A stretch of DNA of 64,000 bases from Mucilaginibacter achroorhodeus (GTDB lineage: Bacteria; Bacteroidota; Bacteroidia; Sphingobacteriales; Sphingobacteriaceae), in the NCBI RefSeq assembly GCF_007846095.1, contig NZ_VOEI01000006.1:1-64000 (forward strand), read 5' to 3'. Positions 28,414 to 37,584 of this stretch are shown here, one piece after another. Every line of letters starts with the position of its first letter. Position 1 is the stretch's first letter. The notes under the pieces are model-generated. The model worked only from the letters and a program-made list of their open reading frames with translations, was not told where the DNA came from and did not search any database. Position numbers and translations under genes: made by a program.

Positions 28414-30333
28414 ATGGCAAGATTAAATTTATTAGAAGAAACCCGGTACGAGAAGCTGCCGGTTACGGTCTACTCGGACCAGAAGGCAGCCTCGATTGCA
28501 GTTGCGCAACGCATAGCCGATCTTATCCGTAGCAAACAGGCAGCAGGCCAAAAAGCCGTATTAGGTTTGGCTACCGGTGTTACCCCGATTAGGGTATATG
28601 CTGAATTGGTGCGTTTGCACAAAGAGGAAGGGTTATCTTTTAAAAATGTGATCACTTTTAACCTTGACGAATACTACCCTATGAAGCCGGATGCTGATCA
28701 AAGCTACGTTACCTTCATGAACGAAAACCTATTCGATCACATCGATGTAGATAAAGCCAATGTACACATCCCTGATGGTACGCTTGCTCCGGATGATGTT
28801 GCTGCTTTTTGTTTGGCTTACGAGCATAAGATAGAAGAACTTGGTGGTTTAGACCTGCAAATATTAGGTATAGGCCGTACCGGTCACATCGGTTTCAACG
28901 AGCCAGGTTCGGCACCAAACTCCGGTACCCGTTTGGTTACTTTGGATGATCTTACCCGCCGTGATGCTGCCCGCGACTTTGGTGGTAAAGAGAATGTGCC
29001 TACCAAAGCTATAACCATGGGTGTGGGCACCATCTTTAAGGCACGCGAAATTATCCTGATGGCTTGGAGCGCTAAAAAAGCGCCAATCATTCGCCAGGCA
29101 GTTGAGGGGGAGATATCAAGCGAGGTGCCGGCAACTTTCCTGCAATTATCAGATCACGTAGAATTTGTATTGGATGTTGATGCAGCTTCGCAGCTTACTC
29201 GTTTTGATACACCTTGGTTGGTTAAAGATTGCGTTTGGGACGAGAGGTTGATCAAAAAGGCCGTTATATGGCTTTCTGGCGCCGTGAACAAACCTATCCT
29301 TAAACTGGAGGAAGAAGATTATAATAACAACGGTATGGCGCAGCTGGCCGTAGATAAGGGCCCTGTTTACCAGATAAACATCGATATATTTAACCAGATA
29401 CAACACACCATTACCGGATGGCCGGGTGGTAAGCCGGGTGCAGATGACAGCCAGCGCCCTGAACGTGCTGAACCTGCACGCAAAAGGTCTATCGTATTCT
29501 CTCCGCACCCTGATGATGATGTGATATCAATGGGTGGCACCTTTATACGCCTGGTAGATCAGGGACACGATGTGCACGTGGCCTACCAAACATCAGGCAA
29601 CACAGCAGTTTGGGACGATGATGTTTTGCGCTTTGTTGAGTTTGCTATCGACTTTAAAGAGAGCGTAGGCGAAGATGTTTCAGCAATGAAAAAAACATAC
29701 GCCGAGATGCGCGAGTTTATGACAAGCAAAAAACCAAACCAGATAGATACACCTGAGATACGCGATGTAAAAGGCTTTATCCGCAAAACGGAAGCTATTG
29801 CCGGTGCCCGCTACGCAGGTTTGCCTGATAGTAATATCCATTTCCAGGCTTTGCCTTTTTATGAAACCGGTAAAACACAAAAAAACTCGGTTGGCGAAGA
29901 AGATATCAGGCTTACAATGGAGCTGTTGCAAAAAATAAAACCACATCAGGTTTTTGCTGCCGGCGACTTTGCCGATCCGCATGGTACGCACGTGGTTTGT
30001 TTCAATATCATCATTGAATCGTTACGCCGCCTGCGCGAAACCGAAGATTGGGTAAAGGATTGCTGGGTTTGGATGTACCGCGGCGCATGGCAGGAATTCC
30101 CAACCTATGAGATCGAGATGGCTGTCCCCCTTTCACCTGCCGAGGTTATCCGTAAACGCAACGCCATCTTTAAGCACCAATCGCAAAAAGACCGCCCTGT
30201 ATTCCCTGGTGATGATGCACGCGAGTTTTGGGTACGTGCAGAAGACCGTAACCGCGAAACTGCACAATCATACGATAAATTAGGTATGGCAGAGTATGCA
30301 GCCATGGAAGCTTTTGTAAGATATCACTATTAA
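28414..30333 (+). CDS. nagB: Glucosamine-6-phosphate deaminase fused to a PIG-L/LmbE-like domain
   Basis: The N-terminal NagB domain (about 1-270) turns glucosamine-6-phosphate into fructose-6-phosphate and ammonia; catalytic-type residues are in TFNLDEYYP and GRTGHIGFNEPGS. The C-terminal half (about 360-639) is a PIG-L/LmbE-like zinc-dependent deacetylase with SPHPDDDVISMGG and DPHGTHVV. A charged linker (about 340-360) joins them. The fusion is known in Bacteroidota and suggests deacetylation of an amino sugar followed by deamination. ATG at 28414 is preferred to 28357, whose extension starts inside the terminator. Confidence 0.92.
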   Translation: MARLNLLEETRYEKLPVTVYSDQKAASIAVAQRIADLIRSKQAAGQKAVLGLATGVTPIRVYAELVRLHKEEGLSFKNVITFNLDEYYPMKPDADQSYVTFMNENLFDHIDVDKANVHIPDGTLAPDDVAAFCLAYEHKIEELGGLDLQILGIGRTGHIGFNEPGSAPNSGTRLVTLDDLTRRDAARDFGGKENVPTKAITMGVGTIFKAREIILMAWSAKKAPIIRQAVEGEISSEVPATFLQLSDHVEFVLDVDAASQLTRFDTPWLVKDCVWDERLIKKAVIWLSGAVNKPILKLEEEDYNNNGMAQLAVDKGPVYQINIDIFNQIQHTITGWPGGKPGADDSQRPERAEPARKRSIVFSPHPDDDVISMGGTFIRLVDQGHDVHVAYQTSGNTAVWDDDVLRFVEFAIDFKESVGEDVSAMKKTYAEMREFMTSKKPNQIDTPEIRDVKGFIRKTEAIAGARYAGLPDSNIHFQALPFYETGKTQKNSVGEEDIRLTMELLQKIKPHQVFAAGDFADPHGTHVVCFNIIIESLRRLRETEDWVKDCWVWMYRGAWQEFPTYEIEMAVPLSPAEVIRKRNAIFKHQSQKDRPVFPGDDAREFWVRAEDRNRETAQSYDKLGMAEYAAMEAFVRYHY

Positions 30334-30350
30334 TAAGAACATTATGCTTA

Positions 30351-30388
30351 TAAACAGCAAGAGCCGCATTTGCGGCTCTTGCTGTTTA
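30351..30388. terminator. Strong bidirectional terminator
   Basis: A perfect 18-bp stem (TAAACAGCAAGAGCCGCA and its complement) with a 2-base loop, between the convergent nagB and DUF4142 genes. The T-tract is short on both sides, but the stem is very stable. Confidence 0.8.
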
Positions 30389-30418
30389 TATACCTCGTAT
30401 TAAAGCGAAGGCTAATAC

Positions 30419-31030
30419 TTATTTTTTCACTGCTGCCTGTGCTTTTTCAGCAGCTTCTAAATGGTGCTGCAAAATAGGTACATGCTTGGCTGCAAAAGCC
30501 TTGATCTCTGCATCTTTACCATCAGTGGCTTCCTTTTTAAATTCTTCTACATCTTCTTTGTGGTCTTTCACCATGTAGTCGATGTATTTTTTATCAAAGT
30601 CGGCACCACTCAATTTAGCCATCTCGTCCACATCTTTTTGTTTATCGTTTGATAAAATGGCAGGCAGCGTGATCACTTTGGTACCTGCTAACGCTTTAAG
30701 CTCATCATTAGCTTTTGAGTGATCGGAAACCATCATGGCACCAAATTCCTTTACTTGTGCTGATGATGCCTTTTGCTGTGCAAGTTTACCGAGGGTAACT
30801 TCAAGCATACCTCCGTTAGCGGCATTAACCATAAATTTCGCATCATCTTTTAGCTCAGTAGAATCTTTTGATTCCAGTTCTTTCTTGTTGCTGTCTATGG
30901 CAGCATCGGTGCTGTTGCTCATTACACTTTTTGAGCTATCCGTGTCTGCTGTGCCATTGCTTCCGTTACCGCTACATGCTGCAGCAGTTACTATAATGGT
31001 TCCTAATAGTAATTTTGTGATATTTTTCAT
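30419..31030 (-). CDS. DUF4142 lipoprotein
   Basis: A 203-residue lipoprotein with lipobox VTAAAC (Cys19), a low-complexity Ser/Asp/Thr linker (about 20-58) and a helical DUF4142 domain (62-200) with the typical FGAMMVSDHSKANDELK and the C-terminal LQHHLEAAEKAQ. The ferritin-like helix bundle fold has been predicted for the family; function unknown, although members are often stress-induced. Single gene. Confidence 0.88.
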   Translation of the reverse strand: MKNITKLLLGTIIVTAAACSGNGSNGTADTDSSKSVMSNSTDAAIDSNKKELESKDSTELKDDAKFMVNAANGGMLEVTLGKLAQQKASSAQVKEFGAMMVSDHSKANDELKALAGTKVITLPAILSNDKQKDVDEMAKLSGADFDKKYIDYMVKDHKEDVEEFKKEATDGKDAEIKAFAAKHVPILQHHLEAAEKAQAAVKK

Positions 31031-31161
31031 GATAGATTTTTTACTTATTAGTTAACCAATAATTATGCCATCAATGCTTTTTTTATGTAGGGAGAAAGTT
31101 TTGCATAATTTAGCTCAACGTCAGCAAATACGATCTAAAATCCCGGCTCCCCGCTCTTAAA

Positions 31162-31827
31162 TTATAGTACTGGATTGGCAGCGTATTCCCTCCATAACTC
31201 TTCTACAGTTTTACCTGTCAGTTGCTTAAAAGTATTTTCGCTGTAGGTGTGTTTGCGCATAATATCGTCAAGCTTTTTTATAGTGCCTTTCTTCACGTGT
31301 TTTTCTATCCAGGTAAAGAAACGAGCGGTTATACGGTAGCTGTTATCAAAATTTTGAGTGGGTTTGTAATCGGGTAGTTTCCAACCGGCCGCCTGGTTAG
31401 CAATGCCGTACTCGTTACGCACATAATCCGCAATGCCTTCTGTGATCCACCATGGGCCGTTTGTATTGCCATAATCTTGCACTATGTGCATCACTTCGTG
31501 GGTAACTACATCAATATCATTAGGATGTTTAGTCATGTAAGAAGCACTAAAAACCACGCGGCCGTTATCCGTAGCGGCAACGCCGTGGTAGGCGGTGTCA
31601 ATAAAAAAGTTTACCGTCTTAAGACTATTCTTGTTATATTCTTTAACAATGCCCGGATAAACCTCAAAAAATGTAGTGATCAATTTTTGACGTAAAGCCT
31701 TATCAAAATTACCATCGTTGCCGGATACGATCAGCATATAGCCATTCTTTTTTAAGGTATCGATACTATCAGCGAAGCTCGTTATCGCTAACAAGCCAAG
31801 TATTAGTGTTAAAGCGTATTTTTTCAT
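31162..31827 (-). CDS. Secreted BSP-like zinc peptidase
   Basis: A 221-residue basic secretory protein (BSP)-like protein. Signal peptide about 1-18 (ends SFADS). The zinc-peptidase signature HEVMH in VVTHEVMHIVQDYG is followed by WWITEGIADYVRNEYG, which supplies the third ligand region. Its substrate is unknown. The ATG at 31827 (MKKYALTLILGLL) is preferred to an upstream frame start at 31926 because it places the signal peptide at the N-terminus. Confidence 0.85.
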   Translation of the reverse strand: MKKYALTLILGLLAITSFADSIDTLKKNGYMLIVSGNDGNFDKALRQKLITTFFEVYPGIVKEYNKNSLKTVNFFIDTAYHGVAATDNGRVVFSASYMTKHPNDIDVVTHEVMHIVQDYGNTNGPWWITEGIADYVRNEYGIANQAAGWKLPDYKPTQNFDNSYRITARFFTWIEKHVKKGTIKKLDDIMRKHTYSENTFKQLTGKTVEELWREYAANPVL

Positions 31828-31985
31828 GCAGCAAATGTAATTTAAACCTTTACAAATATGCTTTAACGGTGTAAAAAGGGTGATACATTGAAACAGACAC
31901 TTTAAATTCATAAAGGTGCTTGTCAAGCGGCGATATTGTACGTAAATTAACAGTGAAGAAAATATTCTGGTTTATAGAAAGCAAA

Positions 31986-32348
31986 ATGAAAAGCAACACA
32001 GAAGTTGTACAACTTTTCTCGGGTGGAAAATTTGATGAGGTTGAGGATCATCTCGCCGAAAATGTAGAATGGCAGATCTACGAAGAGAAGATGACTATCA
32101 CCGGGAAAGCTGAAGTACTTAAGTTCTGCAGATCGGTAGCTGAGTATTTTAAAACCATCACCACCAAGTTTGAGATGTTTGGCCTTGTGAACGGCGGAGA
32201 TAAGATCTCGATCTACGGTCGTGCCGAATTTATCCGCGAAGGAAAAACAGTTAACCTGGTTCATTCATGTGACGTTTATGAATTTGGGGGAGATGGAAAG
32301 ATCCTCAAAATTTACTCATACTGTAACTCTCAACTAACAGAGCAATAA
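31986..32348 (+). CDS. SnoaL/NTF2-like small protein
   Basis: A 120-residue cytosolic protein with the alpha+beta pattern of the NTF2/SnoaL superfamily: LFSGGKFDEVEDHLAENVEW, then ITGKAEVLKFCRSVAEYF and YGRAEFIREGKTVNLVHS. Members range from isomerases to ligand binders; no catalytic pair can be assigned. ATG at 31986 is chosen over 31920 because the extension is not similar to the family. It precedes the marR-hut operon on the same strand. Confidence 0.7.
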   Translation: MKSNTEVVQLFSGGKFDEVEDHLAENVEWQIYEEKMTITGKAEVLKFCRSVAEYFKTITTKFEMFGLVNGGDKISIYGRAEFIREGKTVNLVHSCDVYEFGGDGKILKIYSYCNSQLTEQ

Positions 32349-32381
32349 ATCTTTATCAATTTGTGGAACAAATAAACTTGC

Positions 32382-32405
32382 ATTTATATAAGCGCTTATA
32401 TAAAT
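32382..32405. promoter_or_regulatory. Perfect 24-bp palindrome, candidate MarR operator
   Basis: The sequence ATTTATATAAGC followed by its exact reverse complement ends 6 bp before the marR ATG. A weak -7-like TAAACTTG lies at 32373-32380, so the palindrome would cover the transcription start. This is the position expected for self-repression by the MarR protein. Confidence 0.75.
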
Positions 32406-32411
32406 TGCATT

Positions 32412-32918
32412 ATGAATTTGTATCAGAATTTAGGTTACCTGGTTTTGGGCAGTCGCTTACGGCGTTTAAGCGAGGCTTTTTTAAGTGAAATAAACCGCAT
32501 TTATCAGAGCGAAGGCATTGAGTTTGATGCCAGTTGGTTCCCGGTTTTTTATCTATTGTCACAGAATGATTCGCTGTCGATAAAAGAACTGAGCGATAAA
32601 ACCGAGGTATCGCACCCGGCGGCAAGTCAACTCATTACCAACCTCAAAAATCGCAACCTGGTGGAGACCACCGCCGACCCCGACGATGCCCGCCGCCAGC
32701 TGGTACAATTTACAGAAAAAGGTAAAGCCCTGCTGCAACAGATCCTACCTATATGGGATGCCATCAGCGCCAGCATGGCCGAGCTTGCAGCCAGTGATAC
32801 ACAGATAGAACACCTGCTGCCTGCCATCACCGCCATGGAAGATACATTTCGCGCTTACAACCTTTCCGGCCACGTAGGCGATAAACTTAAAGCCGCCATC
32901 TCCAATGAAAACATTTAA
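32412..32918 (+). CDS. MarR-family transcriptional regulator, probable hut repressor
   Basis: A 168-residue winged-helix regulator. The helix-turn-helix reads SIKELSDKTEVSHPAASQLI, followed by the wing VETTADPDDARRQLVQFT. Dimerisation helices flank it. Its stop overlaps the hutH start by 14 bp and a perfect palindrome lies just upstream, so it probably represses itself and the hut genes. Classical hut repressors (HutC) are of the GntR type, so a MarR here is unusual. The ligand, perhaps urocanate or histidine, is not known. Confidence 0.85.
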   Translation: MNLYQNLGYLVLGSRLRRLSEAFLSEINRIYQSEGIEFDASWFPVFYLLSQNDSLSIKELSDKTEVSHPAASQLITNLKNRNLVETTADPDDARRQLVQFTEKGKALLQQILPIWDAISASMAELAASDTQIEHLLPAITAMEDTFRAYNLSGHVGDKLKAAISNENI

Positions 32919-34464
32919 TTACGGCATAGATCATTTAAGTGTTGGCCTCTGCCTTGATATTGCTGCGGGGAGGGTAAAGGGAATAATCAGTGAGGATGCT
33001 AAAATCCGCATTGAAACATCCTGGCGCGAGGTGGAAAAGATAGCTCATGGTACAGAAGCTGTATATGGAATAAATACTGGTTTTGGTCCGCTGTGTGATA
33101 CGCGCATCTCTGAGCTGGATACCAGTTTGTTGCAAAGTAACATTTTAAAAAGCCATAGCGTAGGCGTAGGGAACCCAATTCCCGAAGAGACCGCTAAACT
33201 GATGCTCATTACCAAAGTACACGCTTTGGCCCAGGGCTTTTCCGGTATTGCCTTGCAAACTTTGGAGCGCATTATCTGGCATATCGAAAATGATGTGATA
33301 CCGGTTGTGCCGGAGAAAGGTTCGGTTGGTGCGTCAGGCGATCTGGCACCATTGTCACATCTTTTTCTGCCTTTGATCGGTTTGGGAGAGGTGCTGGTTG
33401 ACGGAAATCGTAAACCGGCTGATGTGGTTTTAAAAGATAATGGCTTGCAGCCGTTAACGCTTGGGCCTAAAGAAGGATTAGCACTGATCAACGGCACGCA
33501 ATTCATACTTGCTTTTGCAGTAAAAGGCGTAGAGCGCTTAAAGAATATATTGGACACGGCTGATATCATTGGTGCAGTATCGTTAGAGGGCTTGATGGGG
33601 TCGGCTAAGCCGTTTGATGAGCGCCTGCATGCTATTCGCCCGTATAAGGGTACCAAACATGTGGCTAAACGCCTGGCTGCTATGCTGCAAGGGTCAGAAA
33701 TTGGCAACTCACATGCAGACTGTGACCGTGTGCAGGACCCATACTCCTTACGTTGCATGCCGCAGGTGCATGGTGCATCGCGCAATGCCTGGATGCATTT
33801 AAAGGAAATGACGGAAATTGAACTGAATTCCGTTACCGATAACCCAATTGTTTTTAATGCCGACGATACCATCAGCGGTGGCAACTTCCACGGGCAACCC
33901 ATGGCTATTCCTCTGGATTACGCAGCCATCGCGGCAGCAGAATTAGGCAACATTGCCGACCGTCGTTGTTACTTGATGAGTGAAGGACGATACGGTTTAC
34001 CCAAATTATTGACCAGTGATGCCGGCTTAAATTCCGGCTTGATGATCCCGCAATATACTACTGCGGCCTTGGTAACCGAGAACAAAACGCTTTGCTTCCC
34101 TGCGAGCGCCGATAGCGTACCGACTTCGCTTGGACAGGAAGACCATGTTTCCATGGGTTCCATAAGTGGGCGAAAGCTACATCAGATCATCGATAACATA
34201 GAATATATACAGGCCATAGAGTTGCTGTATGCAACACAAGCTTTAGAGTTTCGCAGGCCGTTGCAATCAACCAATATGATAGAGGCGTGCTATCGATTAG
34301 TGCGCGAACATGTGCCAGCGATAAAAGAGGACAGGATCTTTGCTACGGATATTAATGCCCTGCATAAACTCATTACAAGCGGGCAGTTTTTATCCTTGGC
34401 TAACCAAACCGCCCAAAACCATAAACTTAATTTAAATGACGATGACGAGTTCGGAATTTATTGA
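32905..34464 (+). CDS. hutH: Histidine ammonia-lyase
   Basis: Removes ammonia from L-histidine to give urocanate, the first step of histidine breakdown. The catalytic MIO cofactor forms from ASG at 143-145 in [15 protein letters not shown]. Substrate-binding Tyr is in [11 protein letters not shown] (54-63) and conserved Asn in LINGTQ. Length of 519 matches the family. It overlaps marR by 14 bp and hutU by 29 bp, so translation is coupled throughout. Confidence 0.97.
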   Translation: MKTFNYGIDHLSVGLCLDIAAGRVKGIISEDAKIRIETSWREVEKIAHGTEAVYGINTGFGPLCDTRISELDTSLLQSNILKSHSVGVGNPIPEETAKLMLITKVHALAQGFSGIALQTLERIIWHIENDVIPVVPEKGSVGASGDLAPLSHLFLPLIGLGEVLVDGNRKPADVVLKDNGLQPLTLGPKEGLALINGTQFILAFAVKGVERLKNILDTADIIGAVSLEGLMGSAKPFDERLHAIRPYKGTKHVAKRLAAMLQGSEIGNSHADCDRVQDPYSLRCMPQVHGASRNAWMHLKEMTEIELNSVTDNPIVFNADDTISGGNFHGQPMAIPLDYAAIAAAELGNIADRRCYLMSEGRYGLPKLLTSDAGLNSGLMIPQYTTAALVTENKTLCFPASADSVPTSLGQEDHVSMGSISGRKLHQIIDNIEYIQAIELLYATQALEFRRPLQSTNMIEACYRLVREHVPAIKEDRIFATDINALHKLITSGQFLSLANQTAQNHKLNLNDDDEFGIY

Positions 34465-36115
34465 TACACACGCCAACCATCCGCATTACAAGGCGCCGAT
34501 AGGTAACCGTTTGCATGCTAAAAGCTGGCAAACAGAGGCGCCTTTACGTATGCTTTTGAATAACCTGGATAAACAGGTGGCCGAAAACCCGGATGAACTG
34601 GTGGTTTATGGCGGTATAGGCCAAGCAGCACGTAACCCCGAATCGTTGCGAAAGATCATAGAGATATTGCTGGAGTTGGATGAGCACCATTCATTGTTGG
34701 TACAATCGGGAAAGCCGGTAGGTATTGTACGCACGCACCCGCAGGCGCCACGTGTGCTGATAGCCAACAGTAACCTGGTGCCGGCATGGTCTACCTGGGA
34801 GCATTTTAATAAACTGCGCGCTGAGGGCTTGATGATGTTCGGCCAAATGACTGCGGGCAGCTGGATCTATATAGGAACGCAAGGTATATTGCAAGGCACT
34901 TATGAAACCTTTGTTGAAGCCGGTCGCCAGCATTTTAATGGTGATCTGCGTGGTAAACTAATTGTTAGCGCGGGCTTGGGCGGTATGGGTGGCGCACAGC
35001 CATTGGCAGCTACCATGGCAGGCGCAGTTTTCCTGGGTGCCGATGTAGATGAAAGCCGCATTCAGAAACGTATTGAAAGTAAGTATATCGACCGACTTAC
35101 CCATTCATACGATGAAGCTATTGCCTTGGTAAAAGCGGCCATGGCAAAGGGCGAGCCGCTTTCAGTAGGCCTGGTTAGCGATGCCGGCGATATGATTGAG
35201 AAATTGATAGCTGATGGTTTAGTGCCGGATATGCTTACCGACCAAACCTCGGCGCATGACCCGATAAATGGTTACGTGCCGAACGGTTTGCGTTTGGACG
35301 AAGCAGTTGATCTCCGTAAAGCAGATCCCGAACAATATAAATTGTTGTCGCTAAAAAGCATGGCCCGCCATGTTGGGCTGATGCTGGAATTGCAAAAAAG
35401 AGGTGCCATCACTTTCGATTATGGTAATAACCTGCGCGAGTTTGCCCGCCAGGGCGGTGAACCTGATGCTTTTAATTTCCCGGGGTTCACGCCCGCATTC
35501 ATTCGCCCGCTATTTTGCGAAGGTAAAGGACCGTTCCGCTGGGTGGCATTATCCGGCGATCCCGAAGATATTTATACGACAGATAGAGCTTTGATGGAAG
35601 CTTTCCCTGAGAATACTGCGCTAATCAATTGGATAGAGAAAGCGCAAAAGCAAGTGGCATTTCAGGGCTTACCTGCGCGCATTTGCTGGCTCGGTATGGG
35701 CGAGAGGGAAAAAGCGGGCCTGATATTCAACGACCTCGTGGCAACCGGAAAAGTAAAGGCACCGATAGTTATCGGCAGGGACCATCTGGATTGTGGCTCT
35801 GTGGCTTCACCCAACAGGGAAACGGAGGCAATGAAAGATGGCACGGACGCAGTATCAGACTGGCCGCTGCTTAACCTGATGGCCAACACTTCTGGTGGGG
35901 CAACATGGGTTTCATTCCATCATGGTGGGGGCGTGGGGATAGGTTATTCGCAACACGCAGGTATGGTGGTGGTGGCCGATGGCACTCCACGCGCCGCAGA
36001 ATGCCTTAAACGTGTGCTACATAACGATCCGGCAATGGGTATCTTCCGCCACACTGATGCAGGTTATGATAAAGCTGCTGAATGGGGTGAAAGGTTTGGA
36101 TTGAAGGTGTGGTGA
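34436..36115 (+). CDS. hutU: Urocanate hydratase
   Basis: Converts urocanate to imidazolone propionate with NAD+ as cofactor. The NAD-binding segment is [19 protein letters not shown], and the conserved active-site segment with Cys is [16 protein letters not shown] near residue 450. Length of 559 is normal. It starts inside hutH at ATG 34436, or at 34442. It is the second enzyme of the pathway. Confidence 0.97.
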   Translation: MTMTSSEFIDTHANHPHYKAPIGNRLHAKSWQTEAPLRMLLNNLDKQVAENPDELVVYGGIGQAARNPESLRKIIEILLELDEHHSLLVQSGKPVGIVRTHPQAPRVLIANSNLVPAWSTWEHFNKLRAEGLMMFGQMTAGSWIYIGTQGILQGTYETFVEAGRQHFNGDLRGKLIVSAGLGGMGGAQPLAATMAGAVFLGADVDESRIQKRIESKYIDRLTHSYDEAIALVKAAMAKGEPLSVGLVSDAGDMIEKLIADGLVPDMLTDQTSAHDPINGYVPNGLRLDEAVDLRKADPEQYKLLSLKSMARHVGLMLELQKRGAITFDYGNNLREFARQGGEPDAFNFPGFTPAFIRPLFCEGKGPFRWVALSGDPEDIYTTDRALMEAFPENTALINWIEKAQKQVAFQGLPARICWLGMGEREKAGLIFNDLVATGKVKAPIVIGRDHLDCGSVASPNRETEAMKDGTDAVSDWPLLNLMANTSGGATWVSFHHGGGVGIGYSQHAGMVVVADGTPRAAECLKRVLHNDPAMGIFRHTDAGYDKAAEWGERFGLKVW

Positions 36116-36118
36116 TTT

Positions 36119-36204
36119 GAGTCATTGGGGCGTTAAGTCATTGAGTCATTAATAAAAAACGATAGAAACAAACGCGTCATTGCCATCGCTACTTGCAATG
36201 AGGT
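36119..36204. repeat. Decayed intergenic repeat between hutU and hutI
   Basis: The first half has AGTCATT three times (about 36119-36149). The second half, GTCATTGCCATCGC then CTTGCAATGAGGT (36176-36204), looks like a shortened family A repeat. No gene or clear terminator is present. Confidence 0.45.
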
Positions 36205-36217
36205 AAGTAAATAATAC

Positions 36218-37441
36218 ATGAAACTAACCGGCCCATTCACACAAATATTACCGCTTGATGGCTTGCCGCTCAAAGGTAGGCTTGACGATGAGCAACTAAA
36301 CATCATCCATAACGGCGGAGTATTAACTGAGAACGGAATTATATTAGCCATTGGCGATTTTGACGAACTGCGAAAAGCCAACCCATCGGCACAAATTGAG
36401 GAAACTATTGGGCCGCAGGTTTTGTTGCCCGGCTTTGTAGATTGCCATACGCATATTTGTTTTGCTGGTAACCGCGCTAAGGATTACAGCATGCGCATTG
36501 CAGGTAAAACTTACCTGGAGATAGCCAATGCCGGGGGCGGCATTTGGGATACGGTTACCCAAACACGTAACGCGACCAAAAAGGAACTGACCGAAACTCT
36601 CATACAACGTGCTAACCGGCACCTTGCTGAAGGTGTAACTACCATAGAGGTGAAAAGTGGTTATGGATTATCTTTACAGGAAGAGTTGAAACAGCTGCAT
36701 GCAATTAAAGCGGCATCTGCACAAACTAAAGCTAAATTGATACCCGCCTGCCTGGCTGCACACATGGTGCCTAAAGATTTTAGTGGTTCGCAAGAGGAAT
36801 ATTTGATTTTGATCCTGAATGAGCTTTTGCCTAAAATAAAAGATGAACAATTAACTAACAGGGTTGATATATTTATCGAACAAAGCGCCATTAGTGCCGA
36901 TAACGCGTTGAATTATTTAACTAAAGCCAAAGCATTGGGGTTTGATGTTACCGTTCACGCAGATCAGTTTACCATGGGCGGTAGTAAGGTAGCGGTTGAG
37001 GTTGGTGCTGTTTCTGCCGATCACCTGGAAGCATCCGGCGAAGCCGAAATAAAATTACTGGCGGAGAGTGATACGGTGGCCGTGGCCTTGCCTGGTGCAT
37101 CGTTAGGCTTAGGCATGAATTATCCGCCTGCCCGCAAGTTGCTTGATGCAGGTGCCTGCCTCGCTATTGCCAGCGACTGGAACCCAGGCTCGGCACCCAT
37201 GGGCGACCTGCTGATGCAGGCTGCCGTGATGAGCGCCGCAGAAAAGCTATCCGCTGCAGAAGTATTCGCAGGGTTAACTTACCGTGCAGCAGCGGCGCTA
37301 AAAATAAACAACCGTGGTATATTATCGCCTGGTATGGTGGCAGATATGCAATCATACCCATGCGCCGATTACCGGGAGATCTTATATTACCAGGGAAAGA
37401 TGAAGCCGGTGGCAGTGTGGACTGGCGGAAATAAAGCGTAG
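36218..37441 (+). CDS. hutI: Imidazolonepropionase
   Basis: Opens the imidazolone ring to form N-formimino-glutamate. It is an amidohydrolase of 407 residues: metal site HTH in DCHTHICFAGNRAKDY, then KSGYGLS (substrate-binding), HADQFTMGGS and the late Asp in IASDWNPGSAPMG. Third enzyme of the histidine pathway. Confidence 0.97.
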   Translation: MKLTGPFTQILPLDGLPLKGRLDDEQLNIIHNGGVLTENGIILAIGDFDELRKANPSAQIEETIGPQVLLPGFVDCHTHICFAGNRAKDYSMRIAGKTYLEIANAGGGIWDTVTQTRNATKKELTETLIQRANRHLAEGVTTIEVKSGYGLSLQEELKQLHAIKAASAQTKAKLIPACLAAHMVPKDFSGSQEEYLILILNELLPKIKDEQLTNRVDIFIEQSAISADNALNYLTKAKALGFDVTVHADQFTMGGSKVAVEVGAVSADHLEASGEAEIKLLAESDTVAVALPGASLGLGMNYPPARKLLDAGACLAIASDWNPGSAPMGDLLMQAAVMSAAEKLSAAEVFAGLTYRAAAALKINNRGILSPGMVADMQSYPCADYREILYYQGKMKPVAVWTGGNKA

Positions 37442-37449
37442 GGCTTGTG

Positions 37450-37557
37450 CGATTCCTTCCCTCGGGAAGGTGTAGGAAGGGGTTATTACGGTTTGCAAAT
37501 GCAGGAACCCCTCCCCGCCATAACACAGCCCGGCGCACCCCTCCCAAGGGAGGGAAT
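37450..37557. repeat. Large intergenic inverted repeat (family B)
   Basis: A 108-bp inverted repeat. The left side begins ATTCCTTCCCTCGGGAAGG and AGGAAGGGGTT; the right side holds AACCCCTCC, then CACCCCTCCCAAGGGAGGG ending in AAT. It fills the space between hutI and ftcD. It resembles hairpins at 2064-2135 and 22583-22668 and is probably a mobile MITE-like element. Confidence 0.65.
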
Positions 37558-37584
37558 TAAAGAATGACCTAATGAAATCATAAT

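Noticed and set aside
33045..33902. 285-codon minus-strand ORF inside hutH
   Set aside because: It is antisense to a fully conserved hutH; its translation is rich in Ser, Pro and Cys with no domain, as expected of a shadow frame.
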